Positions 1 through 13,800 of a stretch of DNA of 64,000 nt are shown here, piece by piece. The position numbers were made by a program, and so were the translations under genes. The stretch comes from Lineus longissimus (Eukaryota; Nemertea; Pilidiophora; Heteronemertea; Lineidae): NCBI RefSeq assembly GCF_910592395.1, contig NC_088314.1, positions 4,276,001 through 4,340,000 of the forward strand, in the 5' to 3' direction. Every line of letters begins with the position of its first letter. The first letter of the stretch is position 1. Under the pieces are notes generated by a model. It saw only the letters and a list, made by a program, of their open reading frames with translations. It was not told where the DNA came from and did not search any database.

Positions 1-1546
1 TACCCTAATCAAGATATTCAATAGACACATGTCGACAAAACGGTTAACGTTGCCCATAGCTATTTATCATTTTATAATAAAATTGGATGCTAATGGATAG
101 ACCGCTTATTCATTACTGCTTTGGAAAAGAATGCTTTTTTATCTGAAAAGCTTTGGCTAACATTAAGGTTCATCAACCAGAATATTGGGAATTATTGGTA
201 CCAGATGGTTTGTTCTTGACGAATATCTGTAGTGAAAATATTTCGTACTCATTTTGTATTATGTGATTTTATTGGCCTAGTGTGGCAGTTTCGAAATTTA
301 AGAGGTAAGGGTGTACCCTAATCAAGATATTCTATAATGCGTCTAAATATCTGAGTTACTGACGTTCTTTGTAACCATTCACTTGACAAGGACATTTATT
401 CAAGGAGAACACTAAAACTGCTACACTTACTACAGTGTGCAGTCCTTTTGCGGTCCTTCGATTTGCTGACAGAAAATATTACAAATGTCAAAAAGAGTTA
501 ATTCCAATAAGAAACAATGTTGATCCCAAGAAATATTGATTTCGTAGGAGTATCTGATAACATGTTTAATGTCAACCATATCAATATTTCATACGGAGTG
601 GCCAAAGAAATCACAGGTCTTATGGTAGTTTGGCGGCAGAACACAATGAAAACTTAAAGGATTGGCCTGTGATATGTTGTTGTTCTAACAGGGCTGAGCC
701 ATGCACTTTTGATACGCCCCAATGCACTGTTTGATATAGCACGTAGAGGGATCGACAACCCTACGAGCTTCAACGTATTTCACGACAATCAATACAGCCT
801 GGCACAGCGAAACAGTTAGCTGGGAGACCGATACCAGTACAGATGGAACGAGCGTAGGGAAAGCAGGCGAACACATTACAGGGAGAGGGAATTGATCGTG
901 AATTTGTAATGCGGTTTATGGCTTGATGCTGTAGTATACCTGCTGGATACTGCTGTTGGCTTCGCCGTTCACAGGGAACTTCCTTTACGCTTTCCGTGGG
1001 CTTGTGGTGTTTGTCAGCGCACCGGCTTTATCTCCGTTGCTTCCACGGATATCTGCTTGCTTTCCTTGGCGTGCAGTGTTGGCTTTTCTCGAATTACCAT
1101 AAGGTTCCTAGAGCCTTGAGCTTAATCCAACTGGAGCTTGGTTCCACTGCTTTTGCTCATAGTCAGCGCAGATTGTTTCTTCTTTCGTGTCTGACTCTTT
1201 AGTAAAAAGCAGGCCGGGAGTATAGTGCATCAATACACACACACATCTCGCGCTTTGATTGGTTAATTCTGCGAGTTCAATCACCTTGGCTACGATTAGG
1301 TTAATAAAACGTTTAATTTGGATCATCTATTTGGCTCTTCGCGGATCCTTTTCTAAAAAAGTTTGTGTTCTATCAGTTGTCTATACGGATTTACCTGGAT
1401 TTTATGGACGTTACATTTGCCGCCAGTTTAAACTTTTTCAAGGATACTTATTTGTCTTTAGTTATCGTACGGATATATGCGATAGCGTGTCTTTATCGTT
1501 GGAAGAAAAATTTGGTGGCTGAGCAAAATGGCCTTGTATCTTACAG
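1..1546. other. Upstream intron or flank, no exon recognised
   Basis: This is presumably the intron before exon 1 of the window. A 19-bp sequence (taccctaatcaagatattc) at 1-19 recurs exactly at 314-332. A 63-codon cysteine-containing frame on the minus strand (685-876) is treated as a finding. Nothing else has coding support. Confidence 0.4.
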
Positions 1547-1816
1547 GTTATGCGATCACCCATCACGCCTGAAAGTGCGCAGCAAATCAAACGAGATTAC
1601 AAGGATTACGATAGAGTGGTAGAAGACGATGATGGTGGGTACTACTACCCATCGCCAGTGACCCCTCCAGATTGTCAACAGTCGCCTCCTAAACCCCAGT
1701 CCCCCTCGATGACGGACGAGTTGGACCCCCGCTGCCTCTCGGCCGGAGGGAGCCGCAGTAGGGGCGGCACCCCGGCACATTCGACGCCCTCCACGCCAGG
1801 ATCCACCTGCTCTAGG
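1547..1816 (+). CDS. PCLO/Fife: Scaffold exon 1 of window: acidic/Pro-rich segment
   Basis: The exon follows the acceptor ttacag and ends before the donor GTAAGT at 1817; both edges are phase 0 (90 codons). It encodes a stretch starting [20 protein letters not shown], then an acidic DDDGGYYY patch and many SP/TP sites. The prediction is low complexity and disordered, with no domain. Assignment to this gene rests on phase compatibility with the exon at 19709, strand and composition, so it is less secure than the downstream exons. The 17.9-kb intron that follows is by far the longest in the gene. Confidence 0.6.
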
Positions 1817-4800
1817 GTAAGTTAGGTTTTAATTAATGATTCCATACCATCATTTGGAAATATCATGATTATTCTTTAAGTATTAAAACATTACGACATA
1901 CTTCATCGAATGCTTACTCGTTTTGCAACAAAACTATTTTAACATGTTTTTCACGTTGCCCATGCACGTATATAGTGAGTGCAGATTTCAAGTTCTATGT
2001 TTCCACTCTCGGTATATACAAATCACCTGTCAAGATGTTCACCTATTCTCCTAAACACAGTTCAATCAGCGTTTCTCTTCTCGGTTTCCTTATATCTCTA
2101 AACAATCCATCCGTTCCTACCTACAGGGAAATCGCTACACTACTGCACTGACTGGATAAGCATAAGCCTTTACGCCTGCAGAACAGTTATAACCAGAGCA
2201 AAATGCAACCGAAAAATTCGGATGGGAATTTGTACATCATAACATATTGACTGTCAGAATATTTAGCCCCCCCCCCCCCCTCTCCTGCCAAAGCAAGGTG
2301 TTTCTCAGCAAATGCCGGCTCCTATCGAAAAGGTTGAAATAACATTAGCTGCGAGTCATCTTGACACTCTTGGTGTTGAAATTGCAATATTATCTACTGG
2401 TAATCATTTATAGGAACTTTCGGTATCATCTGATTGAAAGATGATCCAGGTATAGCTGATAGGACGAAGTCAGATTGGTGATTCTAGCTTGCTATGGCAA
2501 TTAGTGCCGTACGACAATCTGATATCACTATCTTATTGAAAAAGCCATTCACTATCCTAACAATGTAACTGATACGGACAGTAGCCCAAGGGAGATTAGA
2601 ATCATTTCTGTCCAGGGAGTAAGTCTATGTCTGAGATTATTCACGATACCAAAGTTATAATCTAGCCAAAGAACATGCTGTACACCAATCCACGGAAAGA
2701 TTTATTGCAAAGATCAGTGTGATCAAGTTCAAATGGGGAAAAAAGCGTGTAGGAAGTGCGTAACATTAACTGCATTATCTTTGATGGGGTTTTGAAGAAT
2801 TCAGCCTGTATCGGCTTCTGTGAAGTATTACCTCGATGAGAGTAACGTGATTTCAATGATGATACTGTCTGCTTTGTGTCTTCTAATGTCCACGGCTGTA
2901 TAAAATTCGGTCACGGTCAGGTATGATTCAGTTAACAGTCAGCTGGACACCGTATCATTAGCAAAGCAACTTCATTGGTAGAGATGAAACCTACACGAAA
3001 CCCTTAACGGAATGATGCTCTGTATCGATCTAGGCTAGAGTTAAGAGTGTCCGGCAATGTTACTAAAGTGTGACTTGCCCAAATGGACCCAGAGGCGTCA
3101 TCGGGTCGATTGAATACGGCCATTGAGTGGTTTAGAGTCTATAACGGACATTTGGTAGACAAAACAATGCTCATTATAAGCGATAACCTTAGGGTGCTCG
3201 GCCTCCCTTATAAATAACCAGACTACATTCGATTCAGAGGACATAATCATGTATAGATAACCGTATCAATATTCGTGAATTATGTAAGAATACTTTTGGA
3301 CAGTAAGGTGTAGATTCATGTCAATAATTGATGCATCTTCTATTGATGGTGAACGGCTTATAACAATTCGTCGTTGATGATGTCACTTTAACAAGCAATA
3401 GCTAATAGATTTGCTGAATGATCGAGCCCTGTAGAAAACTTAAATTGTCAAAAGGCTACCGTGTGTGTGTGTGTTGGTGGAAGTACACTCGAAATCTCAT
3501 ATTTCGTGCAAAACAAAACCTCTTTGCAACAGACGTCACCTTTGAGGCGGAGATGCACGTTCATGATTTGATGGTCATGCCTTTGGAAAAAAGCATGACT
3601 GTCCAATTTTTCCTTTCGTGACTTTGGGTTTACTTAAGAAGAAGAACTAAATGAAAAACTGAGAGAAAGATTGCGTTGAAAAGAAGAGCAAATTACCTTT
3701 CTTACTGCAGTAGTTTGTTGCTATTCGATATATTCGATATATCAAGAATCAAGAAAGGTGCGTCGAAAGCGGAAACGTGGAATTGTCTTTTTAAAACTGG
3801 GCAAAGCCGTAAAACTAACAGCAATTTACAATAGGAAAAATAACTTAATTAAACATGACATATTGGTATTCTATTCATTCATCTGCATTGATGTCTTTGG
3901 CCTCTGTTGTTCTCCTTGTATCATTATTGATCGTCAATATCACATTGATGAATAACCAATCATTCGGGACATGTTTGCTTAAGCATTACGGCCGCCGGAT
4001 TGCCATTGGTGACTTGCTTGGACAAATTAAATAAACCCACGGCAAAGCGTAACTGTATGCGTTCGTAAACGTAGTGTGTGCCGTTTAGTTAATTCCGTTG
4101 GTCGGTGATTGAGTTCGATCATGATAACAAAAATGCATATATATGTTGTAAATGTCCTTTCATCAGCAGCCACAGCTTGTTACTTGACTGTAGATGGGTA
4201 CTTTGAGTGACAATTAATGAGGATTGGACGGAGGATCATACTCATTATTGGTATGCAATTCGACAAGCCGACGTTGTTAGCTCAAAACTCTACGTCTATG
4301 GTTTCAGAGTAAAATTTATCCCTCTGCTGAAAATTACAAAAAGAGATAAAATTGGTTTTATTTGAATTACGTTTATTTAGCGGGCCCAAACTACCCCCAC
4401 GAAACATGTTTTATGGAGATCGGTATTATCGAGCTTTGCCTTTTCAAGCTACTTAACTAAATGAGGCCACTGACCTTTGTGCCTAGCCACTTCGGAAGAT
4501 CACGCAAGTACTCCACAAGCCGCAAATCTCAAATCATTTGCCTTGGAAAACGAGACAGTTTTCTCGCCGGCGGCAACCCCTGCACATTACTCCAAACACA
4601 CAATTAAGCACGAACTGAGCACATATAATGCTTTGAGAAGTGCAGCCTTCAAAATACCAAAGTTCATATTTTCTTATATATATGATATTATGTTGCTTTG
4701 ATCGTTCATCACATTTATTACTAAGGGTTCCATCTCATTTGTAAAATATCCAATGAGCAACTCATATAGACGTCGTGGTTATTTTTAAAACTGTAGTTGG

Positions 4801-7800
4801 CGTGTGAAAAATCATAAACGAGTTCAATGCTTTGTAGATTATTACGTGCTTCGATTTTCTATACCTTGTGAACAATGCACGTCCTGTTTTCCTCTCAATT
4901 TTTTTCCAACTGATTTCAATGTGATTTCACTCAGGGAACGATCGATGGAAATTGTATGAGATATTGGCAATAATTTTCCGAATTGTTCGGCGATATCGAA
5001 TTTCTGACTTTCAAATTGGCATTTTGTTATATTTCCTGCATGAATTACTTCAAAGTACATCGAAGCATAAGCTTTCGTCAGCCGTTGTCATGTGATTGGC
5101 GATAAACGCCACCCTCGGTTCAAGTCACTGTTTTAAAAGTACTTATTCCATATTCAAATGAACGGATAGACGCCAGCCACTACCCATGTGTTTTTTTTCT
5201 CAGTGCAAAGTTGAGAAAGAGCCTGTTACAACTGAAGGGTTGATTTCATATCCATCCCCAATTCATCTCCAAGACGAAAACTCGTAATCATTTGCCTCAC
5301 ATGCCAACCACATCCTTCTATCAATCATTGGAAATCAGTTAGAGTCTTCCACACGGCAGAAGCAAGCTTTTCAAATATCGCCAGCGGCCATGTTCGATCA
5401 TGTGAAAACCTTATATTGAAATTTGGCCTCTACTCGGCTCATAAATTCTACTGACAATTCAAATGTTTTTAGATGTTGTTGAAGGAAATCCATGCGGTAT
5501 TCCGGAGAGCATTTTATTTGTTTAAGAAGTAGATATAACACAGACGTGTGGTCAATTTGGACGTACAGGGCCTTTTTGGTAATATAAACCGTTCTTCCCA
5601 TTTCCCAGATTGCCCTAGATGGCCAGCAACATATCTGTCTTCTGCGAAGAATCAAAGTCAAGGTCGTCCCGATTAGGATTCGGAGATGCACGCCGTCCCA
5701 TGTGGTATACAGACATGTACATGGTGTTCTTGGCAAATAATTACAAGACTTTTGCATTTATCCTCCCTCTGAAATCTGCTTCGTGATAACAATACAACTC
5801 TCAATCACCACAGCTTGATACCAATAGAGGTACTATCAGCCCCAATACCGTCTCACAAAATCACAACAGCTGATTATTGACTCTGAGTCCGATCGATAGG
5901 TCATGCTCTCTCATATCTTAATGGGATCAAGATTCTCGATTGCCTGAGTAAACAGACTCTAGAAGACACTCTGTGATGTCAAAGAAGGGCATTTTGCTCT
6001 TGAACTAAGCGTGGGTTCACTATGGGTAAATGGAATGGGCATGGTGGTGATTGGTGTGATATATAACGCCGTTTCGAATTGAGCGTATCTATCACTGTCT
6101 ACTGGCGCAGTGCAGTTGACTGCTTTAATTAGTCCGATGGAATTGACACAAAGGTTATTGTGTACATATGGTATATTATCACAAGTTTCTTTTCGACGAT
6201 CCTAGGCCACAGTAGGGAGACAAGGATTGCTTTAAAATTGAATAGAGCACGTCCAGTGTTTTTGAATAAATCTATTCCACGAGGAATATCATGTTCGTGA
6301 ACATCTTCTTACCAGTATAGACATCAATAAGAAGCTATCACCATAATCGCAGTCAATATGACGTACTGTGAAGCCGACTACTAACATGGTGACGCTTCGT
6401 GGATTTAACAGTGTTTAATACAGTTTACTTCTTCCTGCACCATTACTCTTCTCTATAAATATCCCCTGCAAAGTCAAATCCATTTATGCGTGCCAGAACC
6501 AATATCGTTAATTAGCTATGATAATTAATTGGCAGAGTTAACCAAGTTAGTATATTGTTCGTGATGCATAGTGTCTGCAAGTGGTAAACCGTCAGGTTGT
6601 GGAAATGTACTGTGCAATTACCCTGCGGTTGATGTCAGATAGTGTGCAAGTTACAAGACTACGCCATCATCGCCTCTTTAGCATAGTTACCGTTCCCAAC
6701 AGCCAGAGCAAACCATTGTTGATATCGGTTACCAGTGCCTCGAGTTCTGTTGCCACCAGACGAAGGGTGACATTCTGGCCAAATGAGAATACATTTGAAT
6801 GCATTATTCATTTGCGAAATCAACGTATGAATTCCAAGCGGTGAGGCCAAAGCCAGAGTTCATTAGCTGTAGCTAAACAGCCTCGTGAATTCTGATTCCC
6901 TTAGTTAACTTCGTTAGCAATTCGAAAATGTGCTGTTCGTGGGCCTGATTCATTGAACTAGAGAGGAAACCGTAGTATTCGAATGACTATAAGACAACCT
7001 CGACTACTTCTCGTAGAGCTTTGTCGGAGTTGGTGACATTGTCACAATATGTCGCTTCTTCCTGATTATCTGATTCGCTTTTGTGTCCCTGCAGAGTTCT
7101 CCTCATCTAACACGATGGCCCTTAGATAGACAGCCACGGACAGGCAATGATCAATGACAATTAACAATGTGGCAGTGTGTCCAATAATTGTTTTGTTTGC
7201 ATGACTGGTTGCAAACGGGTATTGGCTGCGAAATGATTATGGTAACCGGCGAATACAGATCATTTGGATTATGGTCACCACCTCATTGGGAAGAAGTTAA
7301 TTTGTCCTGCTACATCCTATCTGGTCAGTTGCTATGAAGTATTGGGTAGTTGGTATAATATTTCATTGATAAATCTGGGATAAAATATATTGACCACTCG
7401 TGTTCCCCATGTCCTCCATGCACAAAAGGATGAGGCAACTCTAGAATTCTCACAAGTCTTACCATACAATGAATTGTTCATTAATTTGAAAAAGTCTCGA
7501 CAACAGACGATTTTATTATTTACTTGGGTATTCAGAACTCCTGTCACAATATTTGCCGACCACTCCAAGAGATATGCGTGAATAATAACGCCATCAGTCG
7601 CCAGTAATACGGTTGCCCAGGCCACCATGGATTGTGCGCTTCCCGACAACCGAGGGACTTGGTTGGATAGGATGTGATGACTACAAAAGGAACTGCCAGG
7701 ATATATATGGGTAATGATGCTCTTAATGTATTTGCATAGTCCATGAAATCTCCAATATATTTCAGTGGAATTAAGTACAGGGTGAGGCAATTCTAGAATT

Positions 7801-10800
7801 CTCACAAGTCTTACCATACACTGCATTGTTCATTAATTTGAAAAAGTCTCGACAACAGACAATTTTATTAATCCATGAAAATAAATTGTTTTATTAATTA
7901 TTCTGTATTTGTTTTAGCATTTATGTATTTTATGGCAAAGGCCTAGTTTTATGCTAATAATGCATGAACTGCATCATTCCCATATCAATGTTTCAACACC
8001 ACATTGAAGGTCACATTTCATTTCCTTAGTTGAGCACAGAAATCGCCAATCCGTGAGATGAACTTTGGCTAATGATATCATTTGCACCGCAAGGCGATAA
8101 TGCGTTAGCAGGTATACGAAATGGGCGTCGTGATATTCACTCGGGTGTAATTTAGTGCTAATGGCCTTATAAACAGTCCATTGAAATCACCACGACAACA
8201 GCTTCCCTATGACTGCCTTGTGTTCAAGCAAGAGCCAGGTAGCTATGTCATGAAGACTGCCTGCTTCTTAAGCACTGAAACTTCCAAATTTATTATGCCC
8301 TCGGCCTCCCACCCAAATGGAGTCGGCAATCACGTTCCCATGAAGTTGATGACTGGTGTTCTGATTTTATAGGCATTTTTGTTGCGCAGTTGGCTAGGTT
8401 GATCTCGGCGATTGTTTGAGATTCCACAATACCTTTTATATCCAATTCATCATTATTCCAAAGGATGCTGAATGCATTATTATGCGATATATTGATAAAC
8501 GTAACAGGAGAAAGAAGTCTGTGATGACCAGTGGCACTAAGTCATCGTCACTGGCCAATGGCTCGAGCCCATTAAGTCAGATAATGAGCCAGGGAGAACT
8601 ACGTGACCAACGAAATCGATGCCGTGTTCAATATTTTTGCGTCTTGTGGGGTGTTCATCTGCTTCGTATTTTTTCTTACTTCATCTATATGTTTGTTTGA
8701 AATTCGTTGTATATGTCCAAAAAAGGACAACCTCCTTAAAATAGAAATGTTATATTCAATAACATTACCGGGTGGGAATTTTTCAATTCAGTTAATTGTA
8801 CACACTGATTAAAAGCAAATTCCGTTGTTGGAATTAGATCTCGAACAAGACCCGTATGCCGAAAAAAGAACAAATCATTAATAAGCCGTATCAAAAAGAA
8901 AAGAAATCTTTCAAAGGTCAACTTCTTGACTGAAAGAAGCATTTCTGGCAAATGCATTCTGACAGAATGACATTTGAAAGTAGCTTAATAGGAACAGTGT
9001 GCGTCACAGGAGAATATGGATGTATGGGCAAGGAAAGGTAGCGAAGCGTTCTTGGCTTATGTGGTGAATCTTGTCTGTGACCTGAATGTGTCTCTTTGTC
9101 ATTCCTTAGGTATTGTTCTCCGACGTTCTGCAACTTGTGAGCCCTTCTTCGCTTCCCCAGTGTCCGCAACATTTTCCAATATAGGTCCTTCTTCTGCTTT
9201 CGTTGACCTTTACAAAGTATTGTTGTTTTTATGCATTTCCAGGCTCAGTAATTGAATTAGGCCAGATTAAATGTCAGGCAAATAGCTTTACTGCGTGCGG
9301 CCTTACATCGCCATTTTGGACAGTACATTGTCTGTATATTCATGTGTAGTGCACACAACTAACCACACGCATACTGACACATCACCATAGGCTGGAGCGG
9401 ACAACTCCTAATGGGTTTCCTTGATAATACCGTCCATCTCCTTTAAGAAATGCCAATGGATGGTCAACATGCAATTTTTTCTTTGGTTGCATGCGATGAT
9501 TTAATGTACGTGACCATTAACAGCAGTGATTGCATGAGAAAATATTATTACGGCTAACAGTGTTGACACTTATAGTACGGCAGTCATCTCATGATGCTTC
9601 TCAGGAACTCTCCTCTCTCCTTACTATAAACACACGTTCACGACATACGCAATCATTCTATGTACCAATTCTACATTACTAGTGTATCCGCCCACCACTC
9701 CGAAGAATCAATATCTACATCCCCGGAAACCGGAGTGTGGTTTCAACTTATTGCCTTGCCTTGGCTGTTCCATACCGATAGAAAATTCCTCGCTGTGCTC
9801 AATTGAATTTGTCATCATAGCACACTGGCCCAGGTGATGGTTAACTCAATTTAACCTTAGATTGAGTACATTTATACCAGTTGTCGCAGAATTAAAGAAA
9901 TAAGAAGCTTCAGCATTTGACTTCTCAAAGAGATTCACGTACTTCGAAATTATCCTCAGGTCATTCAAATCTTTCTCTCCAGAAGTCATTAGAAAGTAGA
10001 CTGGAGTATAATCTCGTATTTCCAATCGGCTCTTTAAACGACCATTTGTGTTAAACCGGGCTCTAAAGAACCCATAAGGAGATTTTGATATGTGATATCA
10101 CCGCCGACCAGGCACATTAGCAAAATCATTACGGATCAAATGTGAATCCATAATGAGGCCATGCGTTTCGCCATGTTGAAAGAATTTACCAAGCTTTAAG
10201 AAAGAGATTTAGAGGTTTATTTGTTTCATTATTACAATATGCGTATACGATATGATTGATGATATACTGTAGGGGACTTAGATCACGATGATGATTCTTC
10301 TCACCCGATCACTGATGTAAGCCCTGGTGGAATATTTTCTTTCGTCAAAACATCTGATTCAGAATTGAGAGCTCATCATTTGCATCTTTGATGTTCCATG
10401 AATATGGTGCGGTAAGATGACATCCTGACTCTGACCAGGAAGATGCTTTCCATAACTTATTCAAAAGGCTGAAGTGCACGACTGTGGTCAACTGCCTTTT
10501 TGGGGGGTCAGTAAAAATAATTACTACGTGGCTTTCTCCAGGTAAAAGGTTGGACATTGGTCAATACGCCTGTGTGAAGCATTTAACCTGGTTGTCCTGA
10601 TACATTTCCTGTCAGCCTCTGTGAGTGTGGTTGTTTGCCGATTCTCTCATTAAGGAAAAATGACACTTCATCCCAGTAACACTAACATCAGTTGCACTAA
10701 CACTTTCAATCATCTCTAACTCTACGAGCTAATGATGTGCATCAAGGTTTTTTCATCGCCACTATGGTCAACATTTCTATGATCTCAAACATTGACCACG

Positions 10801-13800
10801 AAATCTGTCCATCATTCCCATAAAAGTGAATTCTGCCATTTCATTGCAGAATCATGTGCTCGCATTAATCGCCAATAGGTCAGCTAGTTCGATATATCCG
10901 TCTCCCCCATAAAATGTACTTGTAACTGCTCAGCATCCGTTCAATATGCATGCTACGTATTAGATCTATATAATCCGGCAAAGGAATTCAGCTATCGTGA
11001 CCTTTGAGCTTATTGTAGAAGGCAATACTGCTAAAAGCATTTAGCAATCTTGGTCACTGTCGTCGAAAATGGCCTAACGCTACAGGGATTAATGAGCATC
11101 GGATGCTGTGAGCTGGCTTCAGACTGACACTTAACGTGTTTGTGTTGTACTGCTATGCTTCGGGGAAGTGGATCTTTTAGCCGATGGGTTTCTTACGCCA
11201 TTTGTGCTAACTGATCCCAGAAGGTGACACCGACACTCAGTGCCTGGAGTCCTGGGTATAGAGGAACGATATTTCGACATATTAACCGGTAAGTTGTTTA
11301 AATGTTTCCTTTGAACTTGTGTGCGGCTTGGGGTTGAGGGTATTTAGGTATTAACACTAGGCTAGGTTAAAAGACCTGCTAACTCTGTGTTACGTAATGA
11401 CCCATTGTATTTTATCATTCCCTAGAAGGATGATGATGATAATGATGAGATGGGTTATGATGGTGTATGAATAAACCTGGGCGTGGAAACTCTCTAAAAG
11501 TGATCTCTCTGAGCAGCAGTGAGACGTGGACCATGAGATTAGACTGTGACAATAATCATTAGGCTTAGCTGGTTGGCAGAATATCCCCTGACTGATTACA
11601 TCTGAAGGTAACACGTAACACAGGGGAGAGCTGATCGTCCATGATATCATGAGCGGCACAAACGAAATCCGACATGTCATTCCGATGGTTGAACCTGGGG
11701 ATCGCCGAATGCACTAGCTGAGACTGCAGCAATATTCATAACCTTGGCTGGTTGACAGACCGACTGATTATGTGTGATTCATATTGTCAGTCATCGCAAT
11801 CGATATCAGCAGATATGAAGGATTCATGAAGGAGTGCTTGCTGTGCTCTCATACATGAGCCTCCTGTGATCGAGTAAGATCGCAAATAAGAAAGGCGATA
11901 CATATTCGCATGTATACACTCTACTTTATGTTTGGAAGGCAACGAGGATTTAACTTAAGATCAGCAGCACGTTCTACTTAATTTTTGGAAGGCAATGAGG
12001 ATTTAACTTAAGATCAGCAACACGTTCTGCTTTATTTTGGAAGGCAATGGAAAACGTTATACGTTATGATACGTCTTCGTGTGTATCATCAGGAATCATA
12101 GCAGGTCCAAGATTTTCATTTCCTTATACGAGGTCTATCCTATCCTATTGTCCTATCGGGAATTCATAGCTTAGCAGTTTCGGATTGTACAAGGTCATGT
12201 GTATTGTGACATAAGTGATTCACAGCAGGTTCAAGATTGTTGGATCCGGATATAAGATAAGAATATTGGGTATTGCCGTATTTGAGTTTCAAAATCAGGT
12301 GCAAGATTGTTGAATCGGGATAGGCATCACTTTTCTTTGTCACTATTAAAGGCCAACTTCGATCATTACAGTGTGTTTGAAGTCAGGTTATATCAGGCTT
12401 TGAGTAGGTATAAGATATGCGATACAGATTAACATTGTAAGTGATAGTGTTGATCTTGTGAATCTTTATGAATAATCAGGAGCAAGTGTAAGATTTTTGG
12501 ATCTGACTGGTAAACAAAACAAACCTATCCTGCGTTTGGAAGTATCAACCATCATCAAGGTTCTGGTATATATATGGGTTGATATAACAAACCAAAAGAT
12601 TAAAATCGCGGGCATCAGCTACCGCCTGAGCAGCTGGGCATGTGCTGAGTTTTTAAAGCTATCACAAGCCATCATATCGGAAGTTGTTTTGGTTTATAGC
12701 GCATCTGCGTTGTTCAAAACATGTCAAATTATTCTCAGGGAACCAAATCATTACTTAGATAACCCCAGAGGCCAGTGGAAACTGTCTCTTCATATTATTG
12801 GATATTGGAAATTTACCACACTGCAGAAGAAAAGGCTGAACATCTTCTAGGATTGGTTGTGTCTCTGGCAACATCGAGTCATTGGATGCAGGGTGTATCG
12901 TACATGTATTCGTTTCTCGTCTATCTTTCGTACCGTGTTTCCTCCACTCTTGAGCTGATTGAAACTGCTCATCATGTTGGTGATGAAGGACTAATCGGAT
13001 ATGAACGGCTTCATCAAATACCTTGGGATTTCAGGAGTAAGGAACTGCGGGTCATATTTTGTAAGACGAATAGGGGTAACCACGAATAGGACATAATCCT
13101 CTTCCCAGTCCAACTCTTTACTCTAGAGTGACCATCGTATTTGGCTAATTGCAGCAAGAATATCGCTCTTAACGGAATGGTAGTGCATTGTACAGGTAAT
13201 AGCATGATGTGTAAAGTTAACGAACTTGGTGCAGTACAGTATCATCGTTGTACTTGTGAACATTCCTCCAACGTCGCGAACTATATACCAATGTTTAGTT
13301 TCTCTAATCCTTAGTGGCAACTAATCACGAAAGATATCTTATTCATTCATATGATACTATAAACATTATTCTTCATATTGTATCGCAATCAATTAAATTG
13401 CATTTAGTAACACAAACATTTGGTTTCTCAGACTGAATACCTTTTTCCTACTCCCTAGCCTCGGGTATGGTTTCGGCGTTTACCTTTGCATGACTGTTAT
13501 AGGTATCGGACTTCGATGTATGTACAATTTCATGATCATCGATTGTAGCTATCCTTAACTTCATGAAATAATCTACATCGATATCTTACTTGAAGCATTG
13601 AAGGCGATGAGGATTTATATTGGCATCCGCACACATTCTACTTTATGCTGGGAAGGCAATGGGAATTTAACTTAACATCAGGACCTGTTCTACTTTATGC
13701 TTGGAAGGCAGTGAGGATTTGACGTAACATCAGCACACATTCTACTTTATGCTTGGAAGGCAATGGGAATTTAACTTAACAACAGGACCTGTATGGACCT

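Noticed and set aside
5398-5757. Minus-strand 119-codon frame with a stretch ([12 protein letters not shown]) faintly like a retroelement RNase H
   Set aside because: Only a few residues match and no catalytic context, reverse transcriptase or terminal repeats are seen nearby; too weak to call.
12497-12850. 117-codon + strand frame in the long intron
   Set aside because: No motif, no splice-site framing and no phase relation to the host gene; consistent with chance.
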